Assembly (NCBI GenBank): GCA_963713355.1
Contig: CAVQLK010000008.1
Coordinates: 434,001-498,000, forward strand
Source of the DNA: FEN-1219 sp963713355
GTDB lineage: Bacteria > Pseudomonadota > Gammaproteobacteria > Steroidobacterales > Rariloculaceae
Direction: 5' to 3'
DNA length: 64,000 nucleotides
The notes under the pieces are model-generated. The model saw nothing but the letters and a program-made list of their open reading frames with translations. It searched no databases and had not been told where the DNA came from. Positions 41,713 through 52,279 of this stretch are shown here, in pieces. Within the stretch, counting starts at the first letter, position 1. The number at the start of each line of letters is the position of its first letter. A program made the position numbers and the translations under genes.

Positions 41713-43218
41713 ATGACGGAGTGGAAGACCAAGTCCGCACGTTTCGGCTGGCTCGCGGGAGCCGTCGGTGCGGGCGTGCTGACGTTTTCCGTATTGAATC
41801 AGAGCGGCGGTCTGACCGCGCAGCCGGCCGCGCCGCGCACTCCCGCATCGCCCGGGACCTCGTTTGCAGAGGTCATCGAGAGCGTCAGCCCGGCGGTCGT
41901 GAACATCGCGGTGACGAACGTCGAGCAGGGCTCGCCCACGTTTTTCGAGTATCGCGACAACACGCCCGGCACGCCCGGCATGCCGCGTGGCAGCCAGCCG
42001 CAGTTTCCGTTCGAGTTTTTCGAGCGGTTTTTCGACGGCAACCCGCAACAGTTCCAGCGCCGCAGCGAAGGGCAGGGCTCGGGGTTTTTGATCGACGCGA
42101 GCGGCTACATCGTCACCAACAATCACGTAGCAGGCGGCGCCGAGGAAATCACGGTGACGTTGCAGGACGGACGTAAGTTCGAGGCGAGCCTCGTCGGCAG
42201 CGACCCGCGCACGGACCTTGCGTTGGTCAAGATCGATGCCACGGGACTCCCGTATGTCGCGTTCGGCGACTCCGACGAGGCACGCGTGGGCGACTGGGTC
42301 GTCGCAATCGGCAACCCCTTCGGCCTCGGCGGCACGGCGACGGCCGGCATCGTCTCGGCGCGCGGCCGCGACATCCGCCTCGGTGATTATGACGACTACT
42401 TGCAGCTCGATGCGCCGATCAACGTCGGCAACTCGGGCGGCCCCGTCTTCAACGTCGCGGGCGAGGTCGTCGGCGTCAACACGGCGATCTTCTCGCCGAA
42501 CGGCGGCAGCGTGGGCATCGGCTTTGCGATCCCGGCGAATCAGGCAAAGGGCATCATTGCCGACCTGCGTGAGAACGGCACCGTCGAGCGCGGTTGGCTT
42601 GGCGTCAGCATTCAGGGCCTCGACGACGACCTCGCGAAGTCTCTCGGACTCGCGGACGCGCGCGGTGCGCTCGTCGCCGAAGTCGTCGCCGACAGCCCGG
42701 CCGCAGAAGGCGGAATCCAGGCCGGAGACGTGATCACTCGCTTCGACGGCGAGGAGATCGACGACCAGCGCGAGCTGAGCCGCGTCGTCGCTGCAGCGAC
42801 GCCGAATGCCGGCGCGAAAGTGACGGTATGGCGCGACGGCCGTAGCCGCGACCTCACGGTCGAGCTCGGCGAGGCGCAGAACGAAGCCGTCGCCGCCGCG
42901 AATCCACGCAGCGGCGGGGCGCAAAGCAGCACCGCCTTGGGTCTTGCGCTGCGCCCGCTAACCGATGCCGATCGTGCAACGCTCGGCCTCCCAAGCGACG
43001 TCAACGGCGCGGTCGTCGCGAACGTTGCACCAGGGAGCCCTGCGCAGGAGAAGGGCATCCGTGCCGGCGACGTCATTACGCGCGTGAACCAACAGGCAGT
43101 GACGAGTGTTGGAGATGCGGTCGATGCCCTGAACGGCGCGCGCGAACGTGATGAAACGGCGTTGCTGCTCGTGCGTCGCGGCGATGCGCAACGGTTTGTG
43201 GCCTTGAGCTTCTCGTAA
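41713..43218 (+). CDS. Periplasmic serine endoprotease, DegP/DegQ (HtrA/MucD) type
   Basis: 501 residues with GGAGA ribosome site. An N-terminal signal/anchor (residues 11-30) is followed by the trypsin-like domain with catalytic His138 (TNNHV), Asp168 (RTDLALV) and Ser241 (GNSGGPVFN), then two PDZ domains (about 295-385 and 410-495; GWLGVSIQGL, GDVITRFDGEEI, GDVITRVNQQAV). DegP-type proteins degrade and refold damaged envelope proteins. It is transcribed alone, with a strong terminator after it. The 185-base upstream region contains no clear sigma-E box. Confidence 0.93.
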   Translation: MTEWKTKSARFGWLAGAVGAGVLTFSVLNQSGGLTAQPAAPRTPASPGTSFAEVIESVSPAVVNIAVTNVEQGSPTFFEYRDNTPGTPGMPRGSQPQFPFEFFERFFDGNPQQFQRRSEGQGSGFLIDASGYIVTNNHVAGGAEEITVTLQDGRKFEASLVGSDPRTDLALVKIDATGLPYVAFGDSDEARVGDWVVAIGNPFGLGGTATAGIVSARGRDIRLGDYDDYLQLDAPINVGNSGGPVFNVAGEVVGVNTAIFSPNGGSVGIGFAIPANQAKGIIADLRENGTVERGWLGVSIQGLDDDLAKSLGLADARGALVAEVVADSPAAEGGIQAGDVITRFDGEEIDDQRELSRVVAAATPNAGAKVTVWRDGRSRDLTVELGEAQNEAVAAANPRSGGAQSSTALGLALRPLTDADRATLGLPSDVNGAVVANVAPGSPAQEKGIRAGDVITRVNQQAVTSVGDAVDALNGARERDETALLLVRRGDAQRFVALSFS

Positions 43219-43239
43219 GACGCTCAGCTTTTTTCCGAA

Positions 43240-43285
43240 GGTCCCGGCCAGTCTCCCTCCCCCCTTTGGCCGGGACCTTTTTTTT
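43240..43285 (+). terminator. Rho-independent terminator after the DegP-type gene
   Basis: GGTCCCGGCC (43240-43249) and GGCCGGGACC (43268-43277) form a perfect 10-bp stem with an 18-base loop and are followed by eight T residues (43278-43285). It ends 67 bases after the protease stop. Confidence 0.93.
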
Positions 43286-43315
43286 CGTCCCTAGCTCCCT
43301 GCTAGACTCGGCGCG

Positions 43316-44136
43316 GTGCCGAGGCTCATCAAAGATCCGCTCGTCCACTTCTTGGTCATAGGCGCCACGCTGTTCGTGATCGGCGCGCTACGCGAAGGGC
43401 CAACCCAACCGGACCGCATCGTCGTGACGGCGGAGCAAGTCGCGCAGGCGCGCGCTGCGGCGGCGGCGCTGCAGGGTCGAGAGCCGACGGCCGAGGAGCT
43501 CGCGGCGCTCGTCGAGCCGAGTATCCGCGACGAGATCCTGTATCGCGAGGCGCTCGTGCTCGGCCTCGACGTCAACGACGACGAGGTCCGCCGCCGGCTC
43601 ATCGAGAAGATGAGCTATCTGACACAGGATCTGGCGGATCCAGAGCCGAGCTCCGAAGAAGCCCTGCGGCAGTTCTATGAAGCTTCACCGGATCTCTTCA
43701 CGATCCCCGCGCTCGTGAGCTTCGATCAAGTGTTTTTCAGCCCCGGCTCGCGCGGCGACGCGCTCGAAGCCGATGCCGCCGCGGGCCTTGCGGCGCTGCG
43801 CGCGGGCCGTGCGCCCGCCGAAGTCGGCGACCGCACGCCGCTGCGCGAGTCGTACGACGACGCGCCGCGCGAGCAGGTCGCCGTGCTGTTCGGCGAGGAC
43901 CTCGCGGAGGCTCTGTTCGCAGCGCAGCCCGGCGAGTGGGCAGGCCCGTTTCGCTCGGACTTCGGTTTGCACGCCGTGCGGCTACGCAGCCGCAGCGACG
44001 CACGGCTGCCGCCATACGACGAAATTTCCGCGCGCGTCGCCGAAGAGTACGGCGCACAGCGCCGCCGCGAAGCCAACGAACGGGCGTACCAGGAGATGCG
44101 CGCGCGCTACGAAGTCGTCATCGAGCAGCCGCAGTG

Positions 44137-44137
<1 letters not shown>
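43316..44137 (+). CDS. Membrane-anchored peptidylprolyl isomerase, PpiC/parvulin type
   Basis: 273 residues; GTG start. One N-terminal membrane helix (LVHFLVIGATLFVIGAL) anchors the protein. A SurA/PpiD-like N-domain (EPSIRDEILYREALVLGLDV, then NDDEVRRRLIEKM) and a rotamase domain (FDQVFFSPGSRGDALE; GEWAGPFRSDFGLHAVRLRS) follow. Its role would be folding of exported proteins. Its TGA overlaps the ATG of the HupE gene (TGATG), which is an odd partner. Confidence 0.87.
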
Positions 44138-45192
<1,055 letters not shown>

Positions 45193-45327
45193 TGATGCAG
45201 CGCTCGCGCAACGCAGGCGCCTCGCTCAACTTCCAAAAACTTTCGGCCGGCTTTGGTTGCATCGGCGTTGTGCGCGCGACGGCAAACCGAAGTCGCTGGG
45301 TGATCGAAGCACCGGAAGCACCTTGAG

Positions 45328-46173
45328 TCAAAAGACAGAGTTCAGATAGAAGCGCAGACCTTGGCCATGCTCCGAGAACCGGTATGCGACGCCAACGGCG
45401 TCGAACTCGAAGAACAGGATCTTGAAGCCTTCCTCGCGCGCGGCCGCGACGCCGAGCTGCCACTCGTCCTTGAGTAGCTCGGCGTCGCCGTCGCCGTACG
45501 CAAGCGCCGGCGGCGGGCGGTAGTACCAGTCCTTGAGCACGTGCGGCCGCCAGTACATCGGGCTGTCGCGGAAACGCCACCGCGCTGCGCGGATGTCGAG
45601 CTCGGCGCCGACCGTGAGCCGCAAGATCGAATCCCGCTCGCCAGCGCTCGAATCGAAACCCGTCCAGAGAAAACCGCTGATTAACGCCGGGCTGCCCGCA
45701 GCCTCGTCGAACGCGACGCGGCTCCGCAAACCGACGGCCGCGAGGCGCGCCGATTGCTCTGTGCCTTCGAGCTCCTTGGCGTAGCCGGCCTGCGCGCGCG
45801 TGCGCAGCGTCCAGCGCTCGCCGAGATAATGCTCGAGCTCGACGCCGGGCAAAAAACCGGCGTGCTCGACGTTAGGGCTGCCTTGCTCGAAGGGGCGTAT
45901 GTCGTCGTCGGTATTCTCGACGCCGAGCGAGGCCGGCAGCAGCAAGCGGACGCCGCCGAGGTCGTCCTCGGCGTCGCGCAAGCTCCACGAGAAGTTGCCG
46001 CGGTACGTTTGCGTTTCCGTGCCGTCGCCGAGGAGATAAACGCCGGAGCCGAGCGCAGTGCCGTAGGCCCAGTGAAACGGGGCGGTGTCCTCTGTTTGCG
46101 CGAGGCACGGCGCGGCGACAATGGCCGCGCAGGCGGCGCAACGCGCGAGCGATATTCGGAGCATCGCAGCCAT
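45328..46173 (-). CDS. Outer-membrane beta-barrel protein of unknown function
   Basis: 281 residues from ATG 46173 (MAAMLRISLARCAACAAIVA) with GAGGAG just upstream; ATG 46164 is possible. A signal peptide ends near CLAQ. The mature part has alternating beta strands (GVELEHYLGERWTLRTRAQA; GAELDIRAARWRFRDSPMYW; FFEFDAVGVAYRFSEHGQGL) and ends RFYLNSVF, with the final Phe of BAM substrates. The pattern resembles solitary autotransporter-type barrels. A role cannot be given. Confidence 0.75.
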   Translation of the reverse strand: MAAMLRISLARCAACAAIVAAPCLAQTEDTAPFHWAYGTALGSGVYLLGDGTETQTYRGNFSWSLRDAEDDLGGVRLLLPASLGVENTDDDIRPFEQGSPNVEHAGFLPGVELEHYLGERWTLRTRAQAGYAKELEGTEQSARLAAVGLRSRVAFDEAAGSPALISGFLWTGFDSSAGERDSILRLTVGAELDIRAARWRFRDSPMYWRPHVLKDWYYRPPPALAYGDGDAELLKDEWQLGVAAAREEGFKILFFEFDAVGVAYRFSEHGQGLRFYLNSVF

Positions 46174-46257
46174 CCTCTCCTCACTCGCGGCGGTCCGTGA
46201 GCCGCTTTCGTTAGACGCGCAGCCGCAGCAAGTTCCGCGCAACTACGGCGCAGAGCG

Positions 46258-46830
46258 TCAGAGCAGCCGGTCTTGCGCCGGCGGATACGTGACTACCGTG
46301 CCGCTGACGTGCGCGAACGCCGTCAGCGCGTGCTCGCGGTAGCTCGTCTCGCTCAAGATCTCGACGACGCCGATACCGCGCACGGCGAGCGCGTCCGCGA
46401 CGAGCGAGCGATGGCAGCGCCACGGCACGGCCTCGGCGCACATGATCGCCGTACGCCGCTCGCTCGCGAGCTCGACGAGGCGCGCGAGCCCCACGCCGAA
46501 CTCCTCGGTCTGCATGTAGTCGGCATAGCCGCGGAAGCTTGCGTTGCGCCAGCCCGAGTTCGGCGAATCGGCGTGCGGCTTGCGCAAGCCGCCGAGCTCG
46601 CCGAGCGGCACATACGAGATGCCGGCCGCCTTCAGCGACTCGCGCAGCGCGTCGGCGTTGAATTGGGGATTGCGGCGCGACCGCGGCACCGTGCGAACGT
46701 CGGCGAGCTGCTCGATGCCGTAAGCGGCGAGCAGGCTCAAGAACCGCTCGATCGGCAGCGTCGAATGGCCGACCGTGAACACGGTGCCGGCCGGCCAGGC
46801 CGCATCCTGCGGCGGCGGTTGCTTGCTCAC
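46258..46830 (-). CDS. DUF488 family protein
   Basis: 190 residues. GTG at 46830 stands 4 bases after AAGGAGG, a decisive start. Conserved motifs: FTVGHSTLPIERFLSLLAAY, LADVRTVPRSRRNPQFN, YVPLGELGGLRKP and the Cys-containing IMCAEAVPWRCHRSLVADAL. DUF488 proteins have no proven function. It lies divergent to the PQQ dehydrogenase gene, 85 bases away. Confidence 0.92.
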   Translation of the reverse strand: MSKQPPPQDAAWPAGTVFTVGHSTLPIERFLSLLAAYGIEQLADVRTVPRSRRNPQFNADALRESLKAAGISYVPLGELGGLRKPHADSPNSGWRNASFRGYADYMQTEEFGVGLARLVELASERRTAIMCAEAVPWRCHRSLVADALAVRGIGVVEILSETSYREHALTAFAHVSGTVVTYPPAQDRLL

Positions 46831-46915
46831 GGCGCCTCCTTGCCCCTCATGGACGTTGAGTGTGCGTCTCGAACCAAAATACCATGGGCGCCCCGACTGC
46901 CGCGCGAGATTGCCG

Positions 46916-49012
46916 ATGTCCTCGTTCGAGATGCGAGCCACGCATATTCTTCTAGCGCTCCTCGGCGCCGCACAGGCAGCCGCGCAACAGCCGAGCGCGG
47001 ACTGGGAATCGATCACGGCCGAGCGGCTGCGCGAGCCCGAGGCCGGCGATTGGCTCGGCTACCGCCGCACCCACGACGTGACGGCGTTCAGCCCGTTGCG
47101 CGAGATCACGCGCCGCAACGTCGAAGACTTGCGCCCCGTATGGGCGTACACGATGCGCGACAACAGCCGCTGGGTTGCGACGCCGATCGTCGCGAACGGC
47201 CTCATGTACGTCTCCGAGGGCAGCGGCCGCGTCGTCGCGTTCGACGCGGTCAGCGGTGAGCTCGTCTGGACGCACTTGCGCACGTATCCGCAAGACATCT
47301 CGATGTCCGAGGCATATCCGCGCCATCGCGGCGTGTCGATCTACGGCAACACGATCTACTTCGGCACGGCGGACAGCTTCCTCGTTGCGCTCGACGCGCG
47401 CACGGGCGCCAAGCTGTGGGAGGTGCAGACCGGCGACTACAAGACCGGCGAGGGCCACGCTCACCCGCCGCTGATCGCCGACGGCAAAGTGTTCATCGGC
47501 ACGACGGGCGGCGACTTCGCGGCGCGCGGCAAGTTCGAGGCCTACGACGCCGCGAACGGCACGCGGTTGTGGACCTTCCATACGGTGCCGCGCAAAGGCG
47601 AGCCCGGCTTCGAGACTTGGACCGAGAACGACCAATGGCCGCCGCTCGGCGGCGCCGCGTGGAACACGGCGAGCTATGACGCGGAGCTCGGTCTCGTTTA
47701 TTTTTCGACGGGCCAGCCGACGCCGTGGACGACCGCGTCGCGCGGCCCCGGCGACTCGCTGTACTCGAATACGTTGCTCGCCGTCGAAGCCGCTACGGGC
47801 AACCTGCGCTGGCACTTCCAGCTCGTGCCCGGCGATCAATGGGACCGCTCGGGCTACGAAGGCATGCTCGTCGATCTCGTCCTCGACGGCGCGCCGCGCA
47901 AAGCGCTGATCACGACGGGCAAGATCGGCTGGGGCGTCGTTCTCGATCGCGTGACGGGCGAGTTCCTGCACGCATTCCGCACGGCGTACGACAACACGAT
48001 CACGGGCTGGAGCGAGCAGGGCAGGCCGATCTTCGATCCGCGCGCGTTGCCGAAGCCCGAAGACGTCGACTCTGGAAAAGTCTTCGAGATCTGCCCACAC
48101 ATTCACGGCGCACGCAACTTGCAGGCGCCGAGCTACAGCCCGCAAACGGGTTTCTATTATCTCGGCGTCAACAACTCGTGCATGAACGCGCAAGTCGTGA
48201 CGCCGGTGTTTCGCCCGGGCCAGGGCCTCACGGGCGTCACATACACGGCGTCGCTCGCGCCCGGCTACGACTACGTCGGCGAATTCGTCGCATTCGATCC
48301 CGTCAGCGGCGAGCGTGCATGGACGTATCGGCCGGAAAGCGGCGCGCCGATGACGGCTTCGGCGCTCGCAACGGCCGGCGGCCTTGTGTTCGGCGGCACG
48401 GCCGACCGGCAGTTTTTCGCGCTGAATTCCGCGACGGGCGAGCTCCTCTGGCAGACACGCCTGAACGGCGACGTCTCGGGCGCGCCCGTTAGCTACGAGC
48501 TCGACGGCAAGCAGTACATCGCCGTTGCATCGGGAGGCCGTGCCGCGCCGACGACGACGCTCGGCCGGCTCGTCGGCGTCGACGTGCCGCAAGGCAGCGG
48601 CGTCATGTGGGTGTTCGCGTTGCCCGGTGACGAGCCGAGGCCCGTGCCGCGGCCGACGCGGCGCGACCGGCCGTCACGCTCTCTCTCCGACGGCGTGTTC
48701 ACGACGAATCAGGCCGCGCAAGGCAAGCAGCTCTTCGCCCAGGAATGCTCGATGTGCCACCAGGCGGCGAACTACACGGGCGCGAACTTCGCCGCGAAGT
48801 GGGGCGAGGGCACGCTCGGCGACGTCTACCAGGATATGGCGCTCGCGATGCCGCCCGCGAACGCGGGTGGCCTCACGCCGGCGACGTACGCGAGCATCGT
48901 CGCGTTCTTCGCGAGCGAGAGCGGCTATCCCACCGGCAACGAGGCGCTGCCTGGCGACGCGGCGCAGTTGCGCGGCATCGCCATTGGCGCGCCCATCGAC
49001 GCGACGCCGTAA
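46916..49012 (+). CDS. PQQ-dependent alcohol dehydrogenase with C-terminal cytochrome c domain
   Basis: 698 residues from ATG 46916 (MSSFEMRATHILLALLGAAQ); ATG 46931 is equally good. Signal peptide, then an eight-blade quinoprotein propeller with W motifs such as LVALDARTGAKLWEVQTGDY, TWTENDQWPPLGGAAWNTAS, YFSTGQPTPW, and EFVAFDPVSGERAWTYRP. The C-terminal 100 residues form a cytochrome c domain with heme motif CSMCH and likely axial Met in LAMPPAN. This is the type II quinohemoprotein layout, oxidising alcohols in the periplasm. The vicinal Cys-Cys disulfide of methanol dehydrogenase was not seen. It stands alone; no PQQ synthesis genes are in the window. Confidence 0.9.
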   Translation: MSSFEMRATHILLALLGAAQAAAQQPSADWESITAERLREPEAGDWLGYRRTHDVTAFSPLREITRRNVEDLRPVWAYTMRDNSRWVATPIVANGLMYVSEGSGRVVAFDAVSGELVWTHLRTYPQDISMSEAYPRHRGVSIYGNTIYFGTADSFLVALDARTGAKLWEVQTGDYKTGEGHAHPPLIADGKVFIGTTGGDFAARGKFEAYDAANGTRLWTFHTVPRKGEPGFETWTENDQWPPLGGAAWNTASYDAELGLVYFSTGQPTPWTTASRGPGDSLYSNTLLAVEAATGNLRWHFQLVPGDQWDRSGYEGMLVDLVLDGAPRKALITTGKIGWGVVLDRVTGEFLHAFRTAYDNTITGWSEQGRPIFDPRALPKPEDVDSGKVFEICPHIHGARNLQAPSYSPQTGFYYLGVNNSCMNAQVVTPVFRPGQGLTGVTYTASLAPGYDYVGEFVAFDPVSGERAWTYRPESGAPMTASALATAGGLVFGGTADRQFFALNSATGELLWQTRLNGDVSGAPVSYELDGKQYIAVASGGRAAPTTTLGRLVGVDVPQGSGVMWVFALPGDEPRPVPRPTRRDRPSRSLSDGVFTTNQAAQGKQLFAQECSMCHQAANYTGANFAAKWGEGTLGDVYQDMALAMPPANAGGLTPATYASIVAFFASESGYPTGNEALPGDAAQLRGIAIGAPIDATP

Positions 49013-49073
49013 GCGTCTCGGCAAGCGCCGCGTTCTCCGCGACGTGACGGCAGCCCAGCCTCGACATCCCCCA

Positions 49074-49295
49074 TCAGCGGCTCTTCGGCGCTGATCGGCT
49101 ACGCTTCTTCGCTTTCGGCGCGCGCTTCGATTTCACCTTGCGCTTCGACTTCGCCTTTGCCTTCGGCTGGACCCGCTCGGGCAGCTCGGCCTTACCGGCG
49201 CCGCGATTCCATTTCTCGAAGGTCTCGGGCGTGATCTCTCCCTTGACCAGCAACTCGGCAAATTTCCTGCGCTGCGCTTTGCTCTTGATCGGCAC
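49074..49295 (-). CDS. Small basic protein with conserved N-terminus and Lys-rich tail
   Basis: 73 residues. MPIKSKAQRRKFAELLVKGE, then ITPETFEKWNR, is a recurrent short bacterial domain of unknown function. The tail (KAKAKSKRKVKSKRAPKAKK) is histone H1/AlgP-like and likely binds nucleic acid. It begins 67 bases from the VOC gene start side on the same strand. Confidence 0.75.
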   Translation of the reverse strand: MPIKSKAQRRKFAELLVKGEITPETFEKWNRGAGKAELPERVQPKAKAKSKRKVKSKRAPKAKKRSRSAPKSR

Positions 49296-49362
49296 GGCTG
49301 TCTCCTAATGTCGGACGGCTAGTCATGCACCTGTCGGGCGTCATGCCCTACCGCTTGCGAAG

Positions 49363-49761
49363 CTAGGCGGGAAGGTTCAGCTGCCAAGATACGCCGAACC
49401 GATCGTTCACCCAGCCGAACCGTTGGCTGAAACCATAGTTGTCCAGCGGCATCAGGACTCCGCCGCCCTCCGACAGAACGCGAAAGGCGCGGTCCAGCTC
49501 CGCGATCGAGTCGAAGTCCACGAACGTAGAGCTCGAAGGCGTGAAGGAGAAGTTGTGCTTGACGGGGCTGTCCGAGCACATGAACTCGCGCCCGCAAAGG
49601 GTGAACACGGCGACCTTGATGGTGCCGGCCGGACCGGGATCGCCCTCGGCGTAGCGCTCGACTCGCACGAGGCGGGAATCGGGAAAGGTCGCGAAGTACA
49701 GGTCCAGTGCAGCTTGCGCACTGCCGCCCTGGAACATGAGAAATGGCGTAGCTGTTGTCAT
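49363..49761 (-). CDS. VOC family protein (PhnB/UbiG-domain type)
   Basis: 132 residues. TPFLMFQGGSAQAALDLYFA, then TFPDSRLVRVERYAEGDPGP, then GTIKVAVFTLCGREFMCSDS, and GWVNDRFGVSWQLNLP match the PhnB-like glyoxalase-fold family. The fold lacks assigned catalytic residues and the substrate is unknown. It is a second VOC protein, unrelated in sequence to the one at 14307. Confidence 0.9.
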   Translation of the reverse strand: MTTATPFLMFQGGSAQAALDLYFATFPDSRLVRVERYAEGDPGPAGTIKVAVFTLCGREFMCSDSPVKHNFSFTPSSSTFVDFDSIAELDRAFRVLSEGGGVLMPLDNYGFSQRFGWVNDRFGVSWQLNLPA

Positions 49762-49806
49762 CGGTACCTCCGAAGGGTTCGGAAAAACGTTTGCGCGACT
49801 GGTTGG

Positions 49807-50895
49807 TCAGTGCTTGCGCCGATAGTGAAACAGGGCAACTCCGCGATAGAGGCCGTGAACGAGCTTGCCATACGGCAAGTTCAAAAAGAGGGCGAGCACC
49901 ACCCCGAGATGGACGACGAGCAGCCATCCCATGACGGCTTCGTGCCGCAGCGCGAGCAGCAGCAGGCCCGTCACGGCCGTCAGCAGCAGCAGAACGATGA
50001 ACGCGCTATCGAGACCTTGCTGCGCTGTGTCGGTGAGCGCCGAGTCGCGGCGCAGGCGATGGAGCAGCAGACCGACCGTGCCGACCGAAAGGCCGATTCC
50101 CCCGGCCGTCCCGAGAAGCACGGGCAAGCTCGAATACGCATAGGGTGCCGAAAAGCCGGCGAGATCGTAGAGCGCCGCGACGCACGTCGATGCGAAGCAC
50201 AACATGAACCCGTAGAACGTCGCGTGATGCAGCCAGCGGCGCCACGGCGTGCGGACTTCGAGCGCCGTCACGCAGTCGCGGCCCGCAACGTGCAAGTGAT
50301 TCAACGTCAACATGTCGCCGAGCGCTGCGCTCGTGCCGCCGCGTTCAACATGCGATGGCGATTCGTTCATCGTCCGCAGGTCTCGTGCGCAGCGCGCGCC
50401 GCCTATCGCGAGAGCGAGCAGCACGAACAGCCCGACGCCGCCGAACAGCGCGACCATGACCGCATGCGGCACAACGGCATAGAAGTCGGCCGCCGCGCCG
50501 GGGGCGAGCAGTTGCTCGCCGTTCAGCGCGAACGTCATGCCGAGCAGCAGCGCAATCATCGCGGCTGCGAGCAGCAGCGCCGTCGCGGCGCCCTGGCGGC
50601 GGAACGCTGCCCCGAGCGCCGCGGGCCAGGCGTACTGCTCGTACGACTGCACGCGAAGCTGCGCGAACGTCTTCGGCACGTTGATCGCGAGCTCGTGCGG
50701 CGGTGCGTACTGGCACGCGTACAGGCATTCGCCGCAGCCGTGGCAGAGATTCGCGAGGTAGTTGAGATCGGCCGCCGCGAAGGTCAGCCGCTGCTCCATC
50801 GCCTGAAACGCCGGACAGTATTGCTCGCAGTAGCGGCACGCGTTGCAGACGGACATCACGCGCGCGCCTTCGCGCGTCAACTCACTCGCTTGCAT
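49807..50895 (-). CDS. tcuB: Tricarballylate utilization 4Fe-4S/membrane protein TcuB (CitB-like)
   Basis: 362 residues. Two Cys clusters for 4Fe-4S centres (CNACRYCEQYCP at about 17-28; CHGCGECLYACQ at about 51-62) precede several membrane helices. TcuB re-oxidises the FADH2 of TcuA and passes electrons to the quinone pool. The gene start overlaps the tcuA end by 14 bases, matching the known tcuAB pairing. It ends the five-function cluster 49807-55090. Confidence 0.92.
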   Translation of the reverse strand: MQASELTREGARVMSVCNACRYCEQYCPAFQAMEQRLTFAAADLNYLANLCHGCGECLYACQYAPPHELAINVPKTFAQLRVQSYEQYAWPAALGAAFRRQGAATALLLAAAMIALLLGMTFALNGEQLLAPGAAADFYAVVPHAVMVALFGGVGLFVLLALAIGGARCARDLRTMNESPSHVERGGTSAALGDMLTLNHLHVAGRDCVTALEVRTPWRRWLHHATFYGFMLCFASTCVAALYDLAGFSAPYAYSSLPVLLGTAGGIGLSVGTVGLLLHRLRRDSALTDTAQQGLDSAFIVLLLLTAVTGLLLLALRHEAVMGWLLVVHLGVVLALFLNLPYGKLVHGLYRGVALFHYRRKH

Positions 50896-52279
50896 GTCGT
50901 GCCGCGCTCTCGCCCGCGATTCGCCCGAACACCGTGCCGATCGTCATGCCGATGCCGGCAATATAGCCCTTCCGCAGCACGTTGCCGGCCATGATCTCGC
51001 CGGCCGCGTAGACGTTCTCGAAAGGCACGCCGTTCGCGGCCAGCACGCGAGCATCGGCGCCGACGCGCACGCCGAGGTAGGTGAACGTGATGCCGGGGCG
51101 CAGCGGATACGCCGCGTACGGCGGCGTGTCGAGACGCTGCGCCCAGTGTGTCTTCGCCGGCGTAAGATCCGCCGTGCTGCAGTCGTCGAGCGTCGTGTGA
51201 TCGAACGAGCCGGGCTGCACGGCGCCGTTGAACGCGTTGACGGTCGCCTCGAGCCGCTCGGCCGGCAAATCGAGCCGCGCCGCTAGCTCGCGTACCGACG
51301 CAGCTTCGATCGCGGGGTACACCGAGGGCATGAACAGGCCGCGCACCTTCGCGTCGATGATCGAGTACGCGATCTCGCCCGGCTGGCGCGCGACGAGCTT
51401 GCCCCAGACTGCGTAGCGTTTCGGCCAGAAGTCCGCACCTTCGTCGTCGAACCGTTCGGCGTTGCGATCGACGACGATGCCAAGCGGCACGCAGTCGAGC
51501 CGCGTCACGATGCCGCCGTCGAATTTCGGCGCGCGGCCGTCGATCGCGACGGCGTGGCATTCGCGCGGATCGCCGACGGGTGCGGCACCGGCGTCGAGCA
51601 ATGCGCGCAGCATTGTGCCCCTGTTGTACGGAGTGCCGCGGACCAAGAAATTGTTTGCCGCGTCGCCCCAGGCTTCGCGGAGCCAGTCGAGGTTCGCCTC
51701 GAAGCCGCCCGAGGCGACGACGGCGGCTTTCGCGCGAATGTCCCGTTCGGCTCCCCCGACACGCACGGTGACCGATTCGAACGCGCCGCCGCGCAGCGCG
51801 AGGTGCGTCGCCTCCGAGTCGTAGCGGACCTCGATGCCTAGCTCCTCCGCTGCGGCGTAGTAGCTGTTCATGAGCGCCGTGCCGCCGCCCAGGAAAAACG
51901 CGTTCGTGCGCGATAGTTGCAGCGTGCCGCGCAGCGACGGCTGGAACCGCGCGCCGACCGACATCATCCAAGGCACGCATTCGATCGAACGCTCGGCGAC
52001 GAGCGCCGCGAGCGCGGCGTCGGTCTCGCCGTCGTTGACGCGCTCGATGTCGTCGAGCAGCTCTTGCTCGGAATACGCGCCGGTCAGGATCTCCGTTGGC
52101 GCCGCGTGCGCGCAGCGCAGGTTGCGTGTGTGGCGGCTGTTGCCGCCGCGCAGCGCGCGCGGCGCGCAGTCGAGGACGAGCACGCGGGCCCTTTGGCGGC
52201 GCGCCGTCAGCGCGGCGGCCAGACCCGCGTTGCCGCCGCCGATGACGACGACGTCGTAGCTTGCGCTCCCGTCAATCAT
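50882..52279 (-). CDS. tcuA: FAD-dependent tricarballylate dehydrogenase TcuA
   Basis: 465 residues. FAD site GGGNAGLAAALTARRQRARV near the N-terminus, RGGNSRHTRNLRCAHAAPTE, and the fumarate reductase-type C-terminal site NVYAAGEIMAGNVLRKGYIA, then GIGMTIG. TcuA oxidises tricarballylate to cis-aconitate in Salmonella. Here the uptake genes are a TTT-type system rather than the TcuC carrier, so the substrate could be tricarballylate or a related tricarboxylate. Its start overlaps the tctA stop by 8 bases. Confidence 0.92.
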   Translation of the reverse strand: MIDGSASYDVVVIGGGNAGLAAALTARRQRARVLVLDCAPRALRGGNSRHTRNLRCAHAAPTEILTGAYSEQELLDDIERVNDGETDAALAALVAERSIECVPWMMSVGARFQPSLRGTLQLSRTNAFFLGGGTALMNSYYAAAEELGIEVRYDSEATHLALRGGAFESVTVRVGGAERDIRAKAAVVASGGFEANLDWLREAWGDAANNFLVRGTPYNRGTMLRALLDAGAAPVGDPRECHAVAIDGRAPKFDGGIVTRLDCVPLGIVVDRNAERFDDEGADFWPKRYAVWGKLVARQPGEIAYSIIDAKVRGLFMPSVYPAIEAASVRELAARLDLPAERLEATVNAFNGAVQPGSFDHTTLDDCSTADLTPAKTHWAQRLDTPPYAAYPLRPGITFTYLGVRVGADARVLAANGVPFENVYAAGEIMAGNVLRKGYIAGIGMTIGTVFGRIAGESAARHASE